A DNA stretch of 13,379 nucleotides. Source: an uncultured Blautia sp. (GTDB lineage Bacteria > Bacillota > Clostridia > Lachnospirales > Lachnospiraceae). The stretch lies in the NCBI GenBank assembly GCA_934358405.1, contig CAKRKL010000048.1, forward strand, positions 1 through 13,379, given 5' to 3'. The position numbers and the translations under genes were made by a program. The notes under the pieces were generated by a model. The model made no database searches. It was not told the DNA's origin and saw only the letters and a list, made by a program, of their open reading frames with translations. Below are positions 7,302 through 13,379 of this stretch, piece after piece. Every line of letters starts with the position of its first letter. Position 1 is the stretch's first letter.

Positions 7302-7330
7302 ATTATAGCAGACTGCTTTGTCGAAATCAA
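7302..7330 (-). promoter_or_regulatory. Promoter of the riboswitch-controlled uptake operon
   Basis: A -35 box TTGATT (7325-7330), a 17-base spacer and a perfect -10 box TATAAT (7302-7307) lie just upstream of the aptamer. Transcription would start near 7295, about 10 bases before the riboswitch. The -35 box is only 35 bases after the vanW-family stop codon, so this unit is separate from the histidine operon. Confidence 0.8.
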
Positions 7331-7339
7331 TAGGTTGGA

Positions 7340-7355
7340 AACTGTTTCCACAGTT
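7340..7355 (-). other. Small hairpin after the vanW-family gene
   Basis: AACTGT-TTCC-ACAGTT forms a 6-bp stem 10 bases after the stop codon. It has no T-run in the minus-strand direction, so it is at best a weak terminator. I see no better terminator between this gene and the next promoter. Confidence 0.4.
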
Positions 7356-7365
7356 ATTCACAGAG

Positions 7366-8796
7366 CTACTGCTTGTACTGACTGTAACCCACTTCTTCCG
7401 TGCGAAGCAGGTTTCCCTCTTCATCATATACGCTGCGGTATGTTTTGCAGGTATTGGGGTCAGAATGCTCGGTTGTGATTTCCACTTTGTTGTTGTTTTC
7501 CTTTGTACCGTAAATGGATACGGTCACAGATTCCTCTTCATCATTATAAACTGCAGAAAGCCTGATCGGATAAGAAGTATTGTTCTTGAAGCAAAAATCC
7601 TGGCTTCCGTAGACAACTGCCGCATCCAGGCCATCGTCCACATAATCAATACGTGCCGCATGATTATGACGCTCTACAATGGAAAGATCTGCCTGCAGAC
7701 ATGCCATAAACAGTGTGGTAGATACCTGACAGATTCCTCCGCCGATATCCTGGGCATGCTCTCCGCCTACAATAACCGTAGCCTCCTTATAGCCCCGCTC
7801 TTCTGTTCTTGGACCTAAGGTTTCGTTATACGAAAAGGTCACTCCAGGTTGCAGCTCCACGCCATCACAGGCAGTGACAGCCAGCTTCAGATTGGTGATC
7901 CGGTTACTGGTACCGCCTCCATAGGTGGTGTAGGTTCCGAGAAGGTTCAGATAAGGCAGCGCTTCAATTTGCTCTGTGGAAACCGCTGGCAGCGTGATTT
8001 CAAGGGGAATGTTGATCACAAGCCCCTCTCTTGCACGATCAAGACGGTTCTGTGCTGCTTCCACATCAAAGGAAATACCGGTAACAGCTGGGATAATCTC
8101 ATTATTTTCCCCAAGGGAAGCGTCGGCTGCTTCTGTATGTACCTGCTCATAATAAGCCTCCATGTCAACAGCCTCCGGCGGAGTCTCCATAGTTGGACAC
8201 GGGATCACAGCTTCATAATCTCCATCGGAAACGGCACTTATTATTTCCTTTTTGAGGGCGTCCATATCCGGGCCGATTCCTGTGATTCCTTTGGTGATCA
8301 CAAGGCTGGTATCTGTCAGCTCACAGGAGGTCTGAATTGTGGTGGAGCCATTCTGGATTCCGGCATCCGCCAGAACCTGATCCAGGTCATCCTGATTGCG
8401 GATAGTTGGCAGAAGCGTCATTTCCTCCCGGGACTTACTGTTCATAAGCTGGATGCGGTCTGTACCATGGGTGATCCAGGAGCCGTGTCCAAGAGAATAG
8501 GCACTTGCCACTACTGCTTTCACATCCATATTCAGCGCTGGATAAACAGATACCTTAAATTCCTGTCCGTTCAAAGTGACCGTCATCTGCTTATCCTCAT
8601 AATTTTTCCGGAAATCCTCCGTAATAGCCTGAATAGCCTCATCCTGGGTCATTCCCTGGATGGGGATACCATTTACTTTAAGCTTTTTCCAGATTACATG
8701 ATCTGTGAGAAAATGGCACCACAGACAATAAGCGCCTGCAAGAAGTACAACAAAGATCAGAACCTTGATCAGGGTGTTTTTCATTTGTTTAGTCAT
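7366..8796 (-). CDS. VanW-family cell-wall protein with membrane anchor and peptidoglycan-binding-like domain
   Basis: A 476-residue protein with one N-terminal membrane helix (about 8-30, then outside the cell). The region at about 40-270 resembles the peptidoglycan-binding-like domain often found before VanW. The VanW domain at about 285-430 has the family hallmarks YTTYGGGTSNRITN (289-302), GVTFSYNETLGPRT (318-331), GGGICQVSTTLF (352-363) and ERHNHA (375-380). A short tail with DEEGNLLRTEEV resembles the start of a G5-like domain. VanW proteins are named after a vancomycin-resistance cluster member, but their biochemical role is unknown and this copy gives no evidence of resistance. The start has only a modest AAAGG site; Met5 is an alternative. 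It begins 28 bp after hisI in the same direction with no terminator between, so it may be the last gene of that transcript. Confidence 0.9.
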   Translation of the reverse strand: MTKQMKNTLIKVLIFVVLLAGAYCLWCHFLTDHVIWKKLKVNGIPIQGMTQDEAIQAITEDFRKNYEDKQMTVTLNGQEFKVSVYPALNMDVKAVVASAYSLGHGSWITHGTDRIQLMNSKSREEMTLLPTIRNQDDLDQVLADAGIQNGSTTIQTSCELTDTSLVITKGITGIGPDMDALKKEIISAVSDGDYEAVIPCPTMETPPEAVDMEAYYEQVHTEAADASLGENNEIIPAVTGISFDVEAAQNRLDRAREGLVINIPLEITLPAVSTEQIEALPYLNLLGTYTTYGGGTSNRITNLKLAVTACDGVELQPGVTFSYNETLGPRTEERGYKEATVIVGGEHAQDIGGGICQVSTTLFMACLQADLSIVERHNHAARIDYVDDGLDAAVVYGSQDFCFKNNTSYPIRLSAVYNDEEESVTVSIYGTKENNNKVEITTEHSDPNTCKTYRSVYDEEGNLLRTEEVGYSQYKQ

Positions 8797-8824
8797 ATGA
8801 TATTTTTACCTTTGGCTTACTTTT

Positions 8825-9169
8825 TCAGAGCAGCGAGGTAAAAAAACATGTCCTGTTACCAGTGTGACACGCAGCACCTACCTGCTCCACTTTTGCCAAG
8901 ATTGTATCATTATCACAGTCAATAGTCAATGATTTCACATACTGAACATGTCCTGAGGTAAGCCCCTTGGTCCAAAGCTCATTGCGGCTGCGGCTCCAGT
9001 AGGTCATTTTTCCAAGCTTCAGGGTGGTAAGATATGCCTCCTCATTCATATAGGCAAGCATAAGGACTTCATTGGTTTTGTAATCCTGGACAATTACGGG
9101 AACCATGCCATCACTGTTTAATTTAAACTCTGACCAGGAAAGTTTGCTTTTTAATTCTTTTTGTTCCAT
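8825..9169 (-). CDS. hisI: Phosphoribosyl-AMP cyclohydrolase
   Basis: HisI opens the adenine ring of phosphoribosyl-AMP in the third step of histidine synthesis. The 114-residue product has the full family pattern: [14 protein letters not shown] (29-42), [17 protein letters not shown] (57-73), the metal-binding CDNDT (85-89) and the C-terminal [13 protein letters not shown] (98-110). I start at the ATG at 9167-9169 because AGGAG lies 8 bases before it; an upstream in-frame GTG abuts that site and is less likely. There is no HisE (phosphoribosyl-ATP pyrophosphatase) domain, so the preceding step must be encoded elsewhere. It lies 11 bp after hisB. Confidence 0.95.
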   Translation of the reverse strand: MEQKELKSKLSWSEFKLNSDGMVPVIVQDYKTNEVLMLAYMNEEAYLTTLKLGKMTYWSRSRNELWTKGLTSGHVQYVKSLTIDCDNDTILAKVEQVGAACHTGNRTCFFTSLL

Positions 9170-9180
9170 ACAAGACACTC

Positions 9181-9768
9181 CTATAAGCTTCCCTTTGTAG
9201 ACAGAACATCTGTAATACGGGGGTCAAATGCCACCGCCATATCCAGCGCTTTTGCGAAGCTTTTAAACATGGCTTCTGCCATATGGTGATTGTTTCCCGG
9301 GGTAAGCACCTTAATATGAAGATTCATGGATGCAGTGTAGGAAATGGCATAGAAAAATTCCTTTACCATTTCAGCAGACATATCTCCTATTTTTTCACTT
9401 GTGAATGCTCCATCAAAGGAAAGATAAGGGCGGCCTCCAAGATCTACTGCACAAAGCACCAGACATTCATCCATTGGAAGGATGCAGCTTCCATAGCGCC
9501 GGATTCCTTTCTTGTCTCCTACGGCTTCTTTGATGGCAGTGCCAAGAACAATACCGGTGTCCTCGATGGTGTGATGATCGTCAACCTGAAGATCTCCCTT
9601 CACCTTTACATCCAGATCAAACAGTCCATGGCGGGCAAAGCCATCCAGCATATGGTCAAAAAAGCCTACTCCTGTGTTAAGGCTGCTTTTGCCGGTTCCG
9701 TCAAGAGCAAGTGCAAGGGAAATCTGAGTTTCCTTTGTATTTCTGGTTACTGTAGCCTCTCTGTTCAT
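9181..9768 (-). CDS. hisB: Imidazoleglycerol-phosphate dehydratase
   Basis: HisB removes water from imidazole glycerol phosphate to give imidazole acetol phosphate. At 195 residues it is the monofunctional form without a histidinol-phosphatase domain. The metal-binding His-rich motifs are intact: [13 protein letters not shown] (36-48), [10 protein letters not shown] (63-72) and [19 protein letters not shown] (158-176). Its ATG overlaps the hisD stop codon (ATGA), with AGGAGG inside the end of hisD, so the two are translationally coupled. Confidence 0.97.
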   Translation of the reverse strand: MNREATVTRNTKETQISLALALDGTGKSSLNTGVGFFDHMLDGFARHGLFDLDVKVKGDLQVDDHHTIEDTGIVLGTAIKEAVGDKKGIRRYGSCILPMDECLVLCAVDLGGRPYLSFDGAFTSEKIGDMSAEMVKEFFYAISYTASMNLHIKVLTPGNNHHMAEAMFKSFAKALDMAVAFDPRITDVLSTKGSL

Positions 9769-11078
9769 GCTTCCTCCTTTTTGTCATCCTTTTCGAAACG
9801 GACTGCAATGGAATTTGCATGTGCAGTCAGCTGCTCAGAGGTGGCAAATTGGATGATGTCTTTATGGATTTCCTGTAATGCAGATCTTGAATAATATACA
9901 ATACTGGATTTTTTAACAAAATCATCTACAGAAAGGGCGGAGAAAAATTTGGCAGTTCCGTTGGTTGGAAGTACGTGATTCGGTCCCGCAAAATAATCGC
10001 CAAGAGGCTCGGAGCTATACTCACCAATAAAAATAGCACCTGCGTTTCGCACCTTCATCATTACCTCAAAGGCGTCCTTTGTCACGATTTCCATATGCTC
10101 GGATGCAATCTCATTTGCAGCATCAATGGCCTCGTCCATATTCTCTGCAAGAAGGATGTAGCCAAAATTCTCCAGGGATTTCTCTATGATCTCTCTTCTG
10201 GAAAGCACCTTCAGATAGCCTTCAATTTCTTTTTCTACGTCTTTTGCCAGCTGTGCACTGGTGGTAATAAGAATTGCGGAAGCCATTTCATCATGCTCTG
10301 CCTGGGAAAGAAGATCAGCTGCAACATAGTGTGCGTTGGCTGTTTCATCTGCAAGAACCAGGATCTCACTTGGCCCTGCAATAGAATCAATGCTAACGTG
10401 ACCGTAAACAGCCTTCTTTGCCAGTGCCACAAAAATGTTTCCCGGACCTACGATCTTGTCCACCTTCGGAACGCTTGCAGTACCGTAGGCAAGTGCTCCG
10501 ATTGCCTGTGCTCCGCCTACTTTGTAAATTTCATCAGCACCTGCTTCTCTTGCTGCAACCAGTGTGGATGGATTTACCCGGCCGTCTTTACCCGGAGGTG
10601 TAGTCATAATGATATGGGGAACTCCTGCAACCTTGGCAGGAACAATGTTCATAAGAACAGAGGAAGGATAGACTGCCTTACCACCCGGCACATAAACGCC
10701 TACACGGTTCAGAGTCGTTACCTTCTGGCCAAGCATGGTGCCATTTGGACTGCTGGTGAACCAGCTGTTCTGACGCTGCTTTTCATGGTAGCTGCGGATA
10801 TTCACAAGAGCCTTGCGGATCACTTCCAGCAAAGAAGCATCTACCGCTTCATAAGCTTCCTGAATTTCCTTTTCAGTTACACGAATGGTGTCTGCACTGA
10901 TTTCTACCTTATCAAATTCTTTCGTATAGGAAAAAAGGGCTTCGTCTCCCTTGGCCTTGACATTTGCAAGAATATCTGCCACCGCTGTTTCAAATTTTCC
11001 ATAGTTATTCGGACTTCTTTTTAACAGATTTTCCAGAATATCCTTTGTGGATTCCTTTGTTAATCTTACTGTACGCAT
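9765..11078 (-). CDS. hisD: Histidinol dehydrogenase
   Basis: HisD carries out the last two oxidations, histidinol to histidine, with NAD and zinc. The 437-residue length is normal. Residues matching the known zinc ligands are visible: Gln259 and His262 in SQAEHD, Asp361 in GDYFAGPNHVLPT and His420 in TAHANS. The catalytic Glu-His pair is in SEHMEI (327-328). The GGAQAIGALAYGT (188-200) and GPGN (211-214) motifs are present. The start has GGGAGG about 8 bases upstream and is preceded by an 8-bp-stem hairpin in the 46-bp gap after hisG. The end overlaps hisB by 4 bases. Confidence 0.97.
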   Translation of the reverse strand: MRTVRLTKESTKDILENLLKRSPNNYGKFETAVADILANVKAKGDEALFSYTKEFDKVEISADTIRVTEKEIQEAYEAVDASLLEVIRKALVNIRSYHEKQRQNSWFTSSPNGTMLGQKVTTLNRVGVYVPGGKAVYPSSVLMNIVPAKVAGVPHIIMTTPPGKDGRVNPSTLVAAREAGADEIYKVGGAQAIGALAYGTASVPKVDKIVGPGNIFVALAKKAVYGHVSIDSIAGPSEILVLADETANAHYVAADLLSQAEHDEMASAILITTSAQLAKDVEKEIEGYLKVLSRREIIEKSLENFGYILLAENMDEAIDAANEIASEHMEIVTKDAFEVMMKVRNAGAIFIGEYSSEPLGDYFAGPNHVLPTNGTAKFFSALSVDDFVKKSSIVYYSRSALQEIHKDIIQFATSEQLTAHANSIAVRFEKDDKKEEA

Positions 11079-11094
11079 TTTTATAATCCTCCCT

Positions 11095-11120
11095 GTAACT
11101 GTAAAGCTGCTGACAGTTAC
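11095..11120 (-). promoter_or_regulatory. Perfect stem-loop between hisG and hisD, next to the hisD ribosome binding site
   Basis: On the minus strand GTAACTGT, a 10-base loop and ACAGTTAC form a perfect 8-bp stem. It ends one base before GGGAGG, the hisD ribosome binding site. No T-run follows, so it is not a terminator. It may tune hisD translation or mark an mRNA processing point. Function is inference. Confidence 0.6.
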
Positions 11121-11124
11121 CTCA

Positions 11125-11760
11125 TCAAATTACTTTTTTCAGATCCTCGATCAGCTTGCTGATACGTTCATTTTCCATTTTCATGCTGACCTGGTTTACT
11201 ACCATTCTGGCAGAAAGAGGGCAAACCTCATCAAGAACCTTCAGACCGTTTTCCCGAAGGGTACTGCCGGTTTCCACAATGTCCACGATCACTTCGGAAA
11301 GCCCTACAATAGGTGCAAGCTCAATAGAGCCATTTAACTTAATGATCTCAACTGTCTGATGCTTTTTATTATAGAAATAATCCTTGGCAATGTTTGGATA
11401 TTTGGTAGCTACCCGGATCAGCTGATTGGATTCAAGAAGAGGCCTTGCACTTTCCGGTCCGCACACACACATGCGGCAGTTGCCAAAGCCAAGATCCATG
11501 ACCTCATAGAGCTTGCGCCCTTCCTCCAGGATAGTGTCCTTTCCTACAATTCCAATGTCAGCTGCGCCATATTCCACATAAGTAGGTACATCCGGTCCCT
11601 TTGCAAGGAAAAAACGCACCTTTAGTTCTTCATTTACAAATATAAGCTTACGTGAATCCTTGTCCTTCATTTCCTCGCAGGTAATGCCTGTTTTTTCAAG
11701 CAGGGCAAGAGTCTTTTCTGCAAGCCTTCCCTTAGTAAGGGCAAAAGTCAGATATCTCAT
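11125..11760 (-). CDS. hisG: ATP phosphoribosyltransferase catalytic subunit, short form
   Basis: HisG joins ATP to PRPP in the first, committed step of histidine synthesis. At 211 residues it is the short form, lacking the C-terminal regulatory domain and depending on HisZ for activity and feedback by histidine. Visible motifs are [10 protein letters not shown] near the start, [12 protein letters not shown] (65-76) and the PRPP-binding [14 protein letters not shown] (160-173). I start at 11760: this ATG overlaps the hisZ stop (TTATGA) and has GAGGTGG just upstream. An in-frame ATG five codons earlier lies inside hisZ with no good site. Confidence 0.95.
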   Translation of the reverse strand: MRYLTFALTKGRLAEKTLALLEKTGITCEEMKDKDSRKLIFVNEELKVRFFLAKGPDVPTYVEYGAADIGIVGKDTILEEGRKLYEVMDLGFGNCRMCVCGPESARPLLESNQLIRVATKYPNIAKDYFYNKKHQTVEIIKLNGSIELAPIVGLSEVIVDIVETGSTLRENGLKVLDEVCPLSARMVVNQVSMKMENERISKLIEDLKKVI

Positions 11761-12893
11761 AATTCCACCTCGCATACTTTCGTAACTTTCTCCGGGCGAA
11801 GGGCTACGTTTTTGCCCTGGGCACGAAGCTCTATGGCTTGTTTGATCGCCTGGATTCGGTTCTCCTTGCTGTAGGTGATCACCACCACATCTTCCGGCTC
11901 ACTGGCTTCAAGCTTCTGCCTGGAAAGTGCCATAAGAAGGTTATCTACTACAATAGCGAATCCAATAGAGGCTGCCGGCTTGCCGAAATGCTTCATCAGC
12001 TGGTTATAACGGCCTCCCTTGATCAGCGGCTCTCCTGTACCATAGGTATACGCCTGGAAAATAATTCCTGTGTAATAATGATATTTGCTGAGCATTGCAA
12101 AATCAAAGGTAATATATTTCTCATATCCATAAATCTTAAGAAGATTGTAGATTTCCTCCAAGCGGGCAACTGCCTTAAGGGCCTGGGAATTGTCTGTAAG
12201 CGCTTTGGCCTTTTCAAGGATCTCTGCACCGCCAAACATCTTAGGAAGCTGGGAAAGAACTTTTGCAAGAGAGGCATCCATCTTCTTGCTCTTTACCAGC
12301 TCTTCCACACCGAAATAATTCTTCTGCTGGATCAGCTCCCGAAGCTCTTCTTCCTCATCAGGATGAAGTCCTGTCTGGGCAAAAATTGCCTTATAATAAT
12401 CAACCTGTCCCACACTTACCTGAAATTCCGTAAGTCCTGCAGCAAGAAGACACTCTACAGTCATGGCAAGAATCTCTGCATCAGCCTCCGGTGAATCATC
12501 TCCCATGCGCTCTACGCCCATCTGTGTGGTTTCTTTAAGCCTTCCCCGGAAGCTGGAATTATTGATAAAGGTATTGCCTGTGTAGCAAAGGCTTACCACA
12601 TCCTTCTCCGGATTAAAATAAGTAGCGCAGGCTCTGGATACAGACGGTGTGAAATCCGGCCGAAGCACCAGAGTATTGCCCTCCCTGTCAAAAAATTTAT
12701 ATAACTCCCTGGAGGGAATGGTTCCTACCTCCTTGCTGAATACTTCAAAATATTCAAAGGTAGGGGTCTCGATATCTTCGAAGCCATACTGATGGAATAC
12801 GTGGTGAAGCTTTTCCTGTAGCCTGCGCTTTTTGCTGCATTCCTGACTGTAAATGTCCCGCACTCCCTCTGGCGTATGAAAAATTCTCTGCAT
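11757..12893 (-). CDS. hisZ: ATP phosphoribosyltransferase regulatory subunit (HisRS-like)
   Basis: HisZ is a catalytically dead relative of histidyl-tRNA synthetase that completes short-form HisG and senses histidine. The 378-residue protein shows the class II synthetase core: [12 protein letters not shown] (77-88), motif 2 [17 protein letters not shown] (115-131) and a motif 3-like [12 protein letters not shown] (309-320). The pairing with an adjacent short HisG favours HisZ over a true synthetase. The C-terminal part after about 335 is brief ([14 protein letters not shown] onward) and ends in VCEVEL, shorter than I would expect for an anticodon-binding-like domain. GGAGG lies 9 bases before the ATG. 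It is the first gene of the operon and overlaps hisG. Confidence 0.93.
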   Translation of the reverse strand: MQRIFHTPEGVRDIYSQECSKKRRLQEKLHHVFHQYGFEDIETPTFEYFEVFSKEVGTIPSRELYKFFDREGNTLVLRPDFTPSVSRACATYFNPEKDVVSLCYTGNTFINNSSFRGRLKETTQMGVERMGDDSPEADAEILAMTVECLLAAGLTEFQVSVGQVDYYKAIFAQTGLHPDEEEELRELIQQKNYFGVEELVKSKKMDASLAKVLSQLPKMFGGAEILEKAKALTDNSQALKAVARLEEIYNLLKIYGYEKYITFDFAMLSKYHYYTGIIFQAYTYGTGEPLIKGGRYNQLMKHFGKPAASIGFAIVVDNLLMALSRQKLEASEPEDVVVITYSKENRIQAIKQAIELRAQGKNVALRPEKVTKVCEVEL

Positions 12894-12929
12894 ATACTGT
12901 TTCCTCCATAGTGTTTCTCTAAAAATACT

Positions 12930-12949
12930 TTATCACGCTACCGTGATAA
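12930..12949. promoter_or_regulatory. Palindromic operator candidate in the his operon leader
   Basis: TTATCACG-CTAC-CGTGATAA is a perfect inverted repeat with 8-base arms and a 4-base centre. It sits about 10-29 bases downstream of the expected transcription start, where a bound repressor would block elongation. The TrpR-like YerC family has been proposed to control his genes in Firmicutes; whether it binds this sequence I cannot tell. As RNA it would be a short hairpin, but no T-run follows. Confidence 0.7.
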
Positions 12950-12965
12950 TACGAAATTATTAATG

Positions 12966-12994
12966 ATTATAGTAGAAATAGGGGAAAATGTCAA
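12966..12994 (-). promoter_or_regulatory. Consensus sigma-A promoter of the histidine operon
   Basis: A perfect -35 box TTGACA (12989-12994), a 17-base spacer and a perfect -10 box TATAAT (12966-12971) lie in the recU-hisZ gap. Transcription should start near 12959. A fully consensus promoter is strong by default, which fits control by a repressor at the palindrome just downstream. Confidence 0.9.
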
Positions 12995-13022
12995 GCTGTT
13001 CTGAACACGCTTCAGGCAAGCT

Positions 13023-13379
13023 CTATCGCTGCTTTAGATCCAGCTTTAATCCTTCCAGGTAGGGAACCAGTATGCCGCCTTTTTTCGGCAGGTAAAATTC
13101 CTCTGTCAGCTCCTGCTGCCGGAAGCTTTTGCGTCCCCCCTCTTCCATTCTTTTCCAGAAGCTCATCAGCTCACGGAAGGTCAGATAGTAAAATTCATTC
13201 AAATGGCTGAAAAATATAAGAAAAAATGCCACGCCGTTCTGTTTCTCAAAATCCTCCATAAATTTCACCTGATGTGGGTGGATATTTGCCAGAGGAAACG
13301 TCTGGGCGCTGCATTCCTTTGCATCAAAGCAGACAGGGATTCCCTGAACTGCACCTATATAGTCTACGGTACTTCGCTG
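13023..13379 (-). CDS. recU: Holliday junction resolvase RecU, C-terminal part (cut by window edge)
   Basis: The last 118 residues of a RecU-like PD-(D/E)XK nuclease; the 5' part lies beyond the window. RecU cleaves Holliday junctions during recombination and chromosome segregation in Firmicutes. The retained part begins in the active-site region: TVDYIGAVQGIPVCFDAKEC gives the Asp and the D-x-K pair, where Bacillus subtilis RecU has E-x-K as I recall it. Then come SAQTFPLANIHPHQ, GVAFFLIFFSHLNEFYYL and GGRKSF, all typical of the family. The frame continues to the window edge without a stop, so the downstream ATG at 13268 is internal and not the start. It ends 29 bp before the -35 box of the his promoter, with only a weak 5-bp hairpin as a possible terminator. 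Confidence 0.9.
   Translation of the reverse strand, partial: QRSTVDYIGAVQGIPVCFDAKECSAQTFPLANIHPHQVKFMEDFEKQNGVAFFLIFFSHLNEFYYLTFRELMSFWKRMEEGGRKSFRQQELTEEFYLPKKGGILVPYLEGLKLDLKQR

Noticed and set aside
7366..8796. Vancomycin resistance cluster
   Set aside because: Only a VanW-family protein is present, with no ligase, dehydrogenase or dipeptidase genes. The family is widespread in non-resistant Firmicutes.
7849..8841. Plus-strand frame of 330 codons
   Set aside because: Antisense to the VanW-family gene, with no domain signals.
9975..11024. Plus-strand frame of 349 codons
   Set aside because: Antisense to hisD, Cys- and His-rich as expected for a mirror of that coding sequence.
11838..12494. 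Plus-strand frame of 218 codons
   Set aside because: Antisense to hisZ with no supporting motif.
12894..13022. T-box leader for histidine genes
   Set aside because: The leader after the promoter is only about 65 bases, with no T-box sequence and no terminator.
13023..13268. Stand-alone 81-residue gene
   Set aside because: The frame continues in family-typical sequence to the window edge, so this is the end of RecU and the ATG is internal.

Overview
The window looks like a piece of a low-to-mid GC Firmicutes (Bacillota) chromosome, most likely an anaerobic gut clostridium of the Lachnospiraceae type. The basis is the short HisG plus HisZ pair, RecU, a VanW-family wall protein, consensus sigma-A promoters, strong AGGAGG-type ribosome binding sites and the Firmicutes style of the secreted proteins. 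This placement is inference from gene content. Every confident gene lies on the minus strand, so transcription runs from high to low coordinates.

Right edge to about 7.3 kb: the end of recU (cut by the window edge) is followed by a perfect consensus promoter (TTGACA, 17 bp, TATAAT), an 8-bp-arm palindrome just downstream of it, and a tight histidine operon hisZ-hisG-hisD-hisB-hisI. A vanW-family gene follows 28 bp later and may be read from the same transcript. hisA, hisC, hisE, hisF and hisH are not in the window.

About 7.33 kb to 0.39 kb: a second transcription unit has its own promoter (TTGATT, 17 bp, TATAAT), a cobalamin riboswitch and an intrinsic terminator placed just ahead of the first gene. 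This is the layout of a B12-controlled OFF switch. The genes behind it are a 1050-residue secreted modular protein, a BtuF-like substrate-binding protein, a BtuC/FecCD-type permease and a BtuD/FecE-type ATPase. Together they look like a corrinoid uptake system. The large protein is the most interesting item: an acidic 12-residue repeat, four beta-rich modules joined by Pro/Thr/Ser/Glu linkers, and a C-terminal domain homologous to only the first lobe of the neighbouring binding protein. The likely reading is that these proteins capture corrinoids outside the cell and pass them to the ABC importer when B12 is scarce.

Left edge (1-392): no recognisable gene. The stretch has a different base texture, an imperfect inverted repeat of about 31 bp and nested smaller repeats, and could be the edge of a mobile or dispersed element or a structured RNA. 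Its nature is unresolved.
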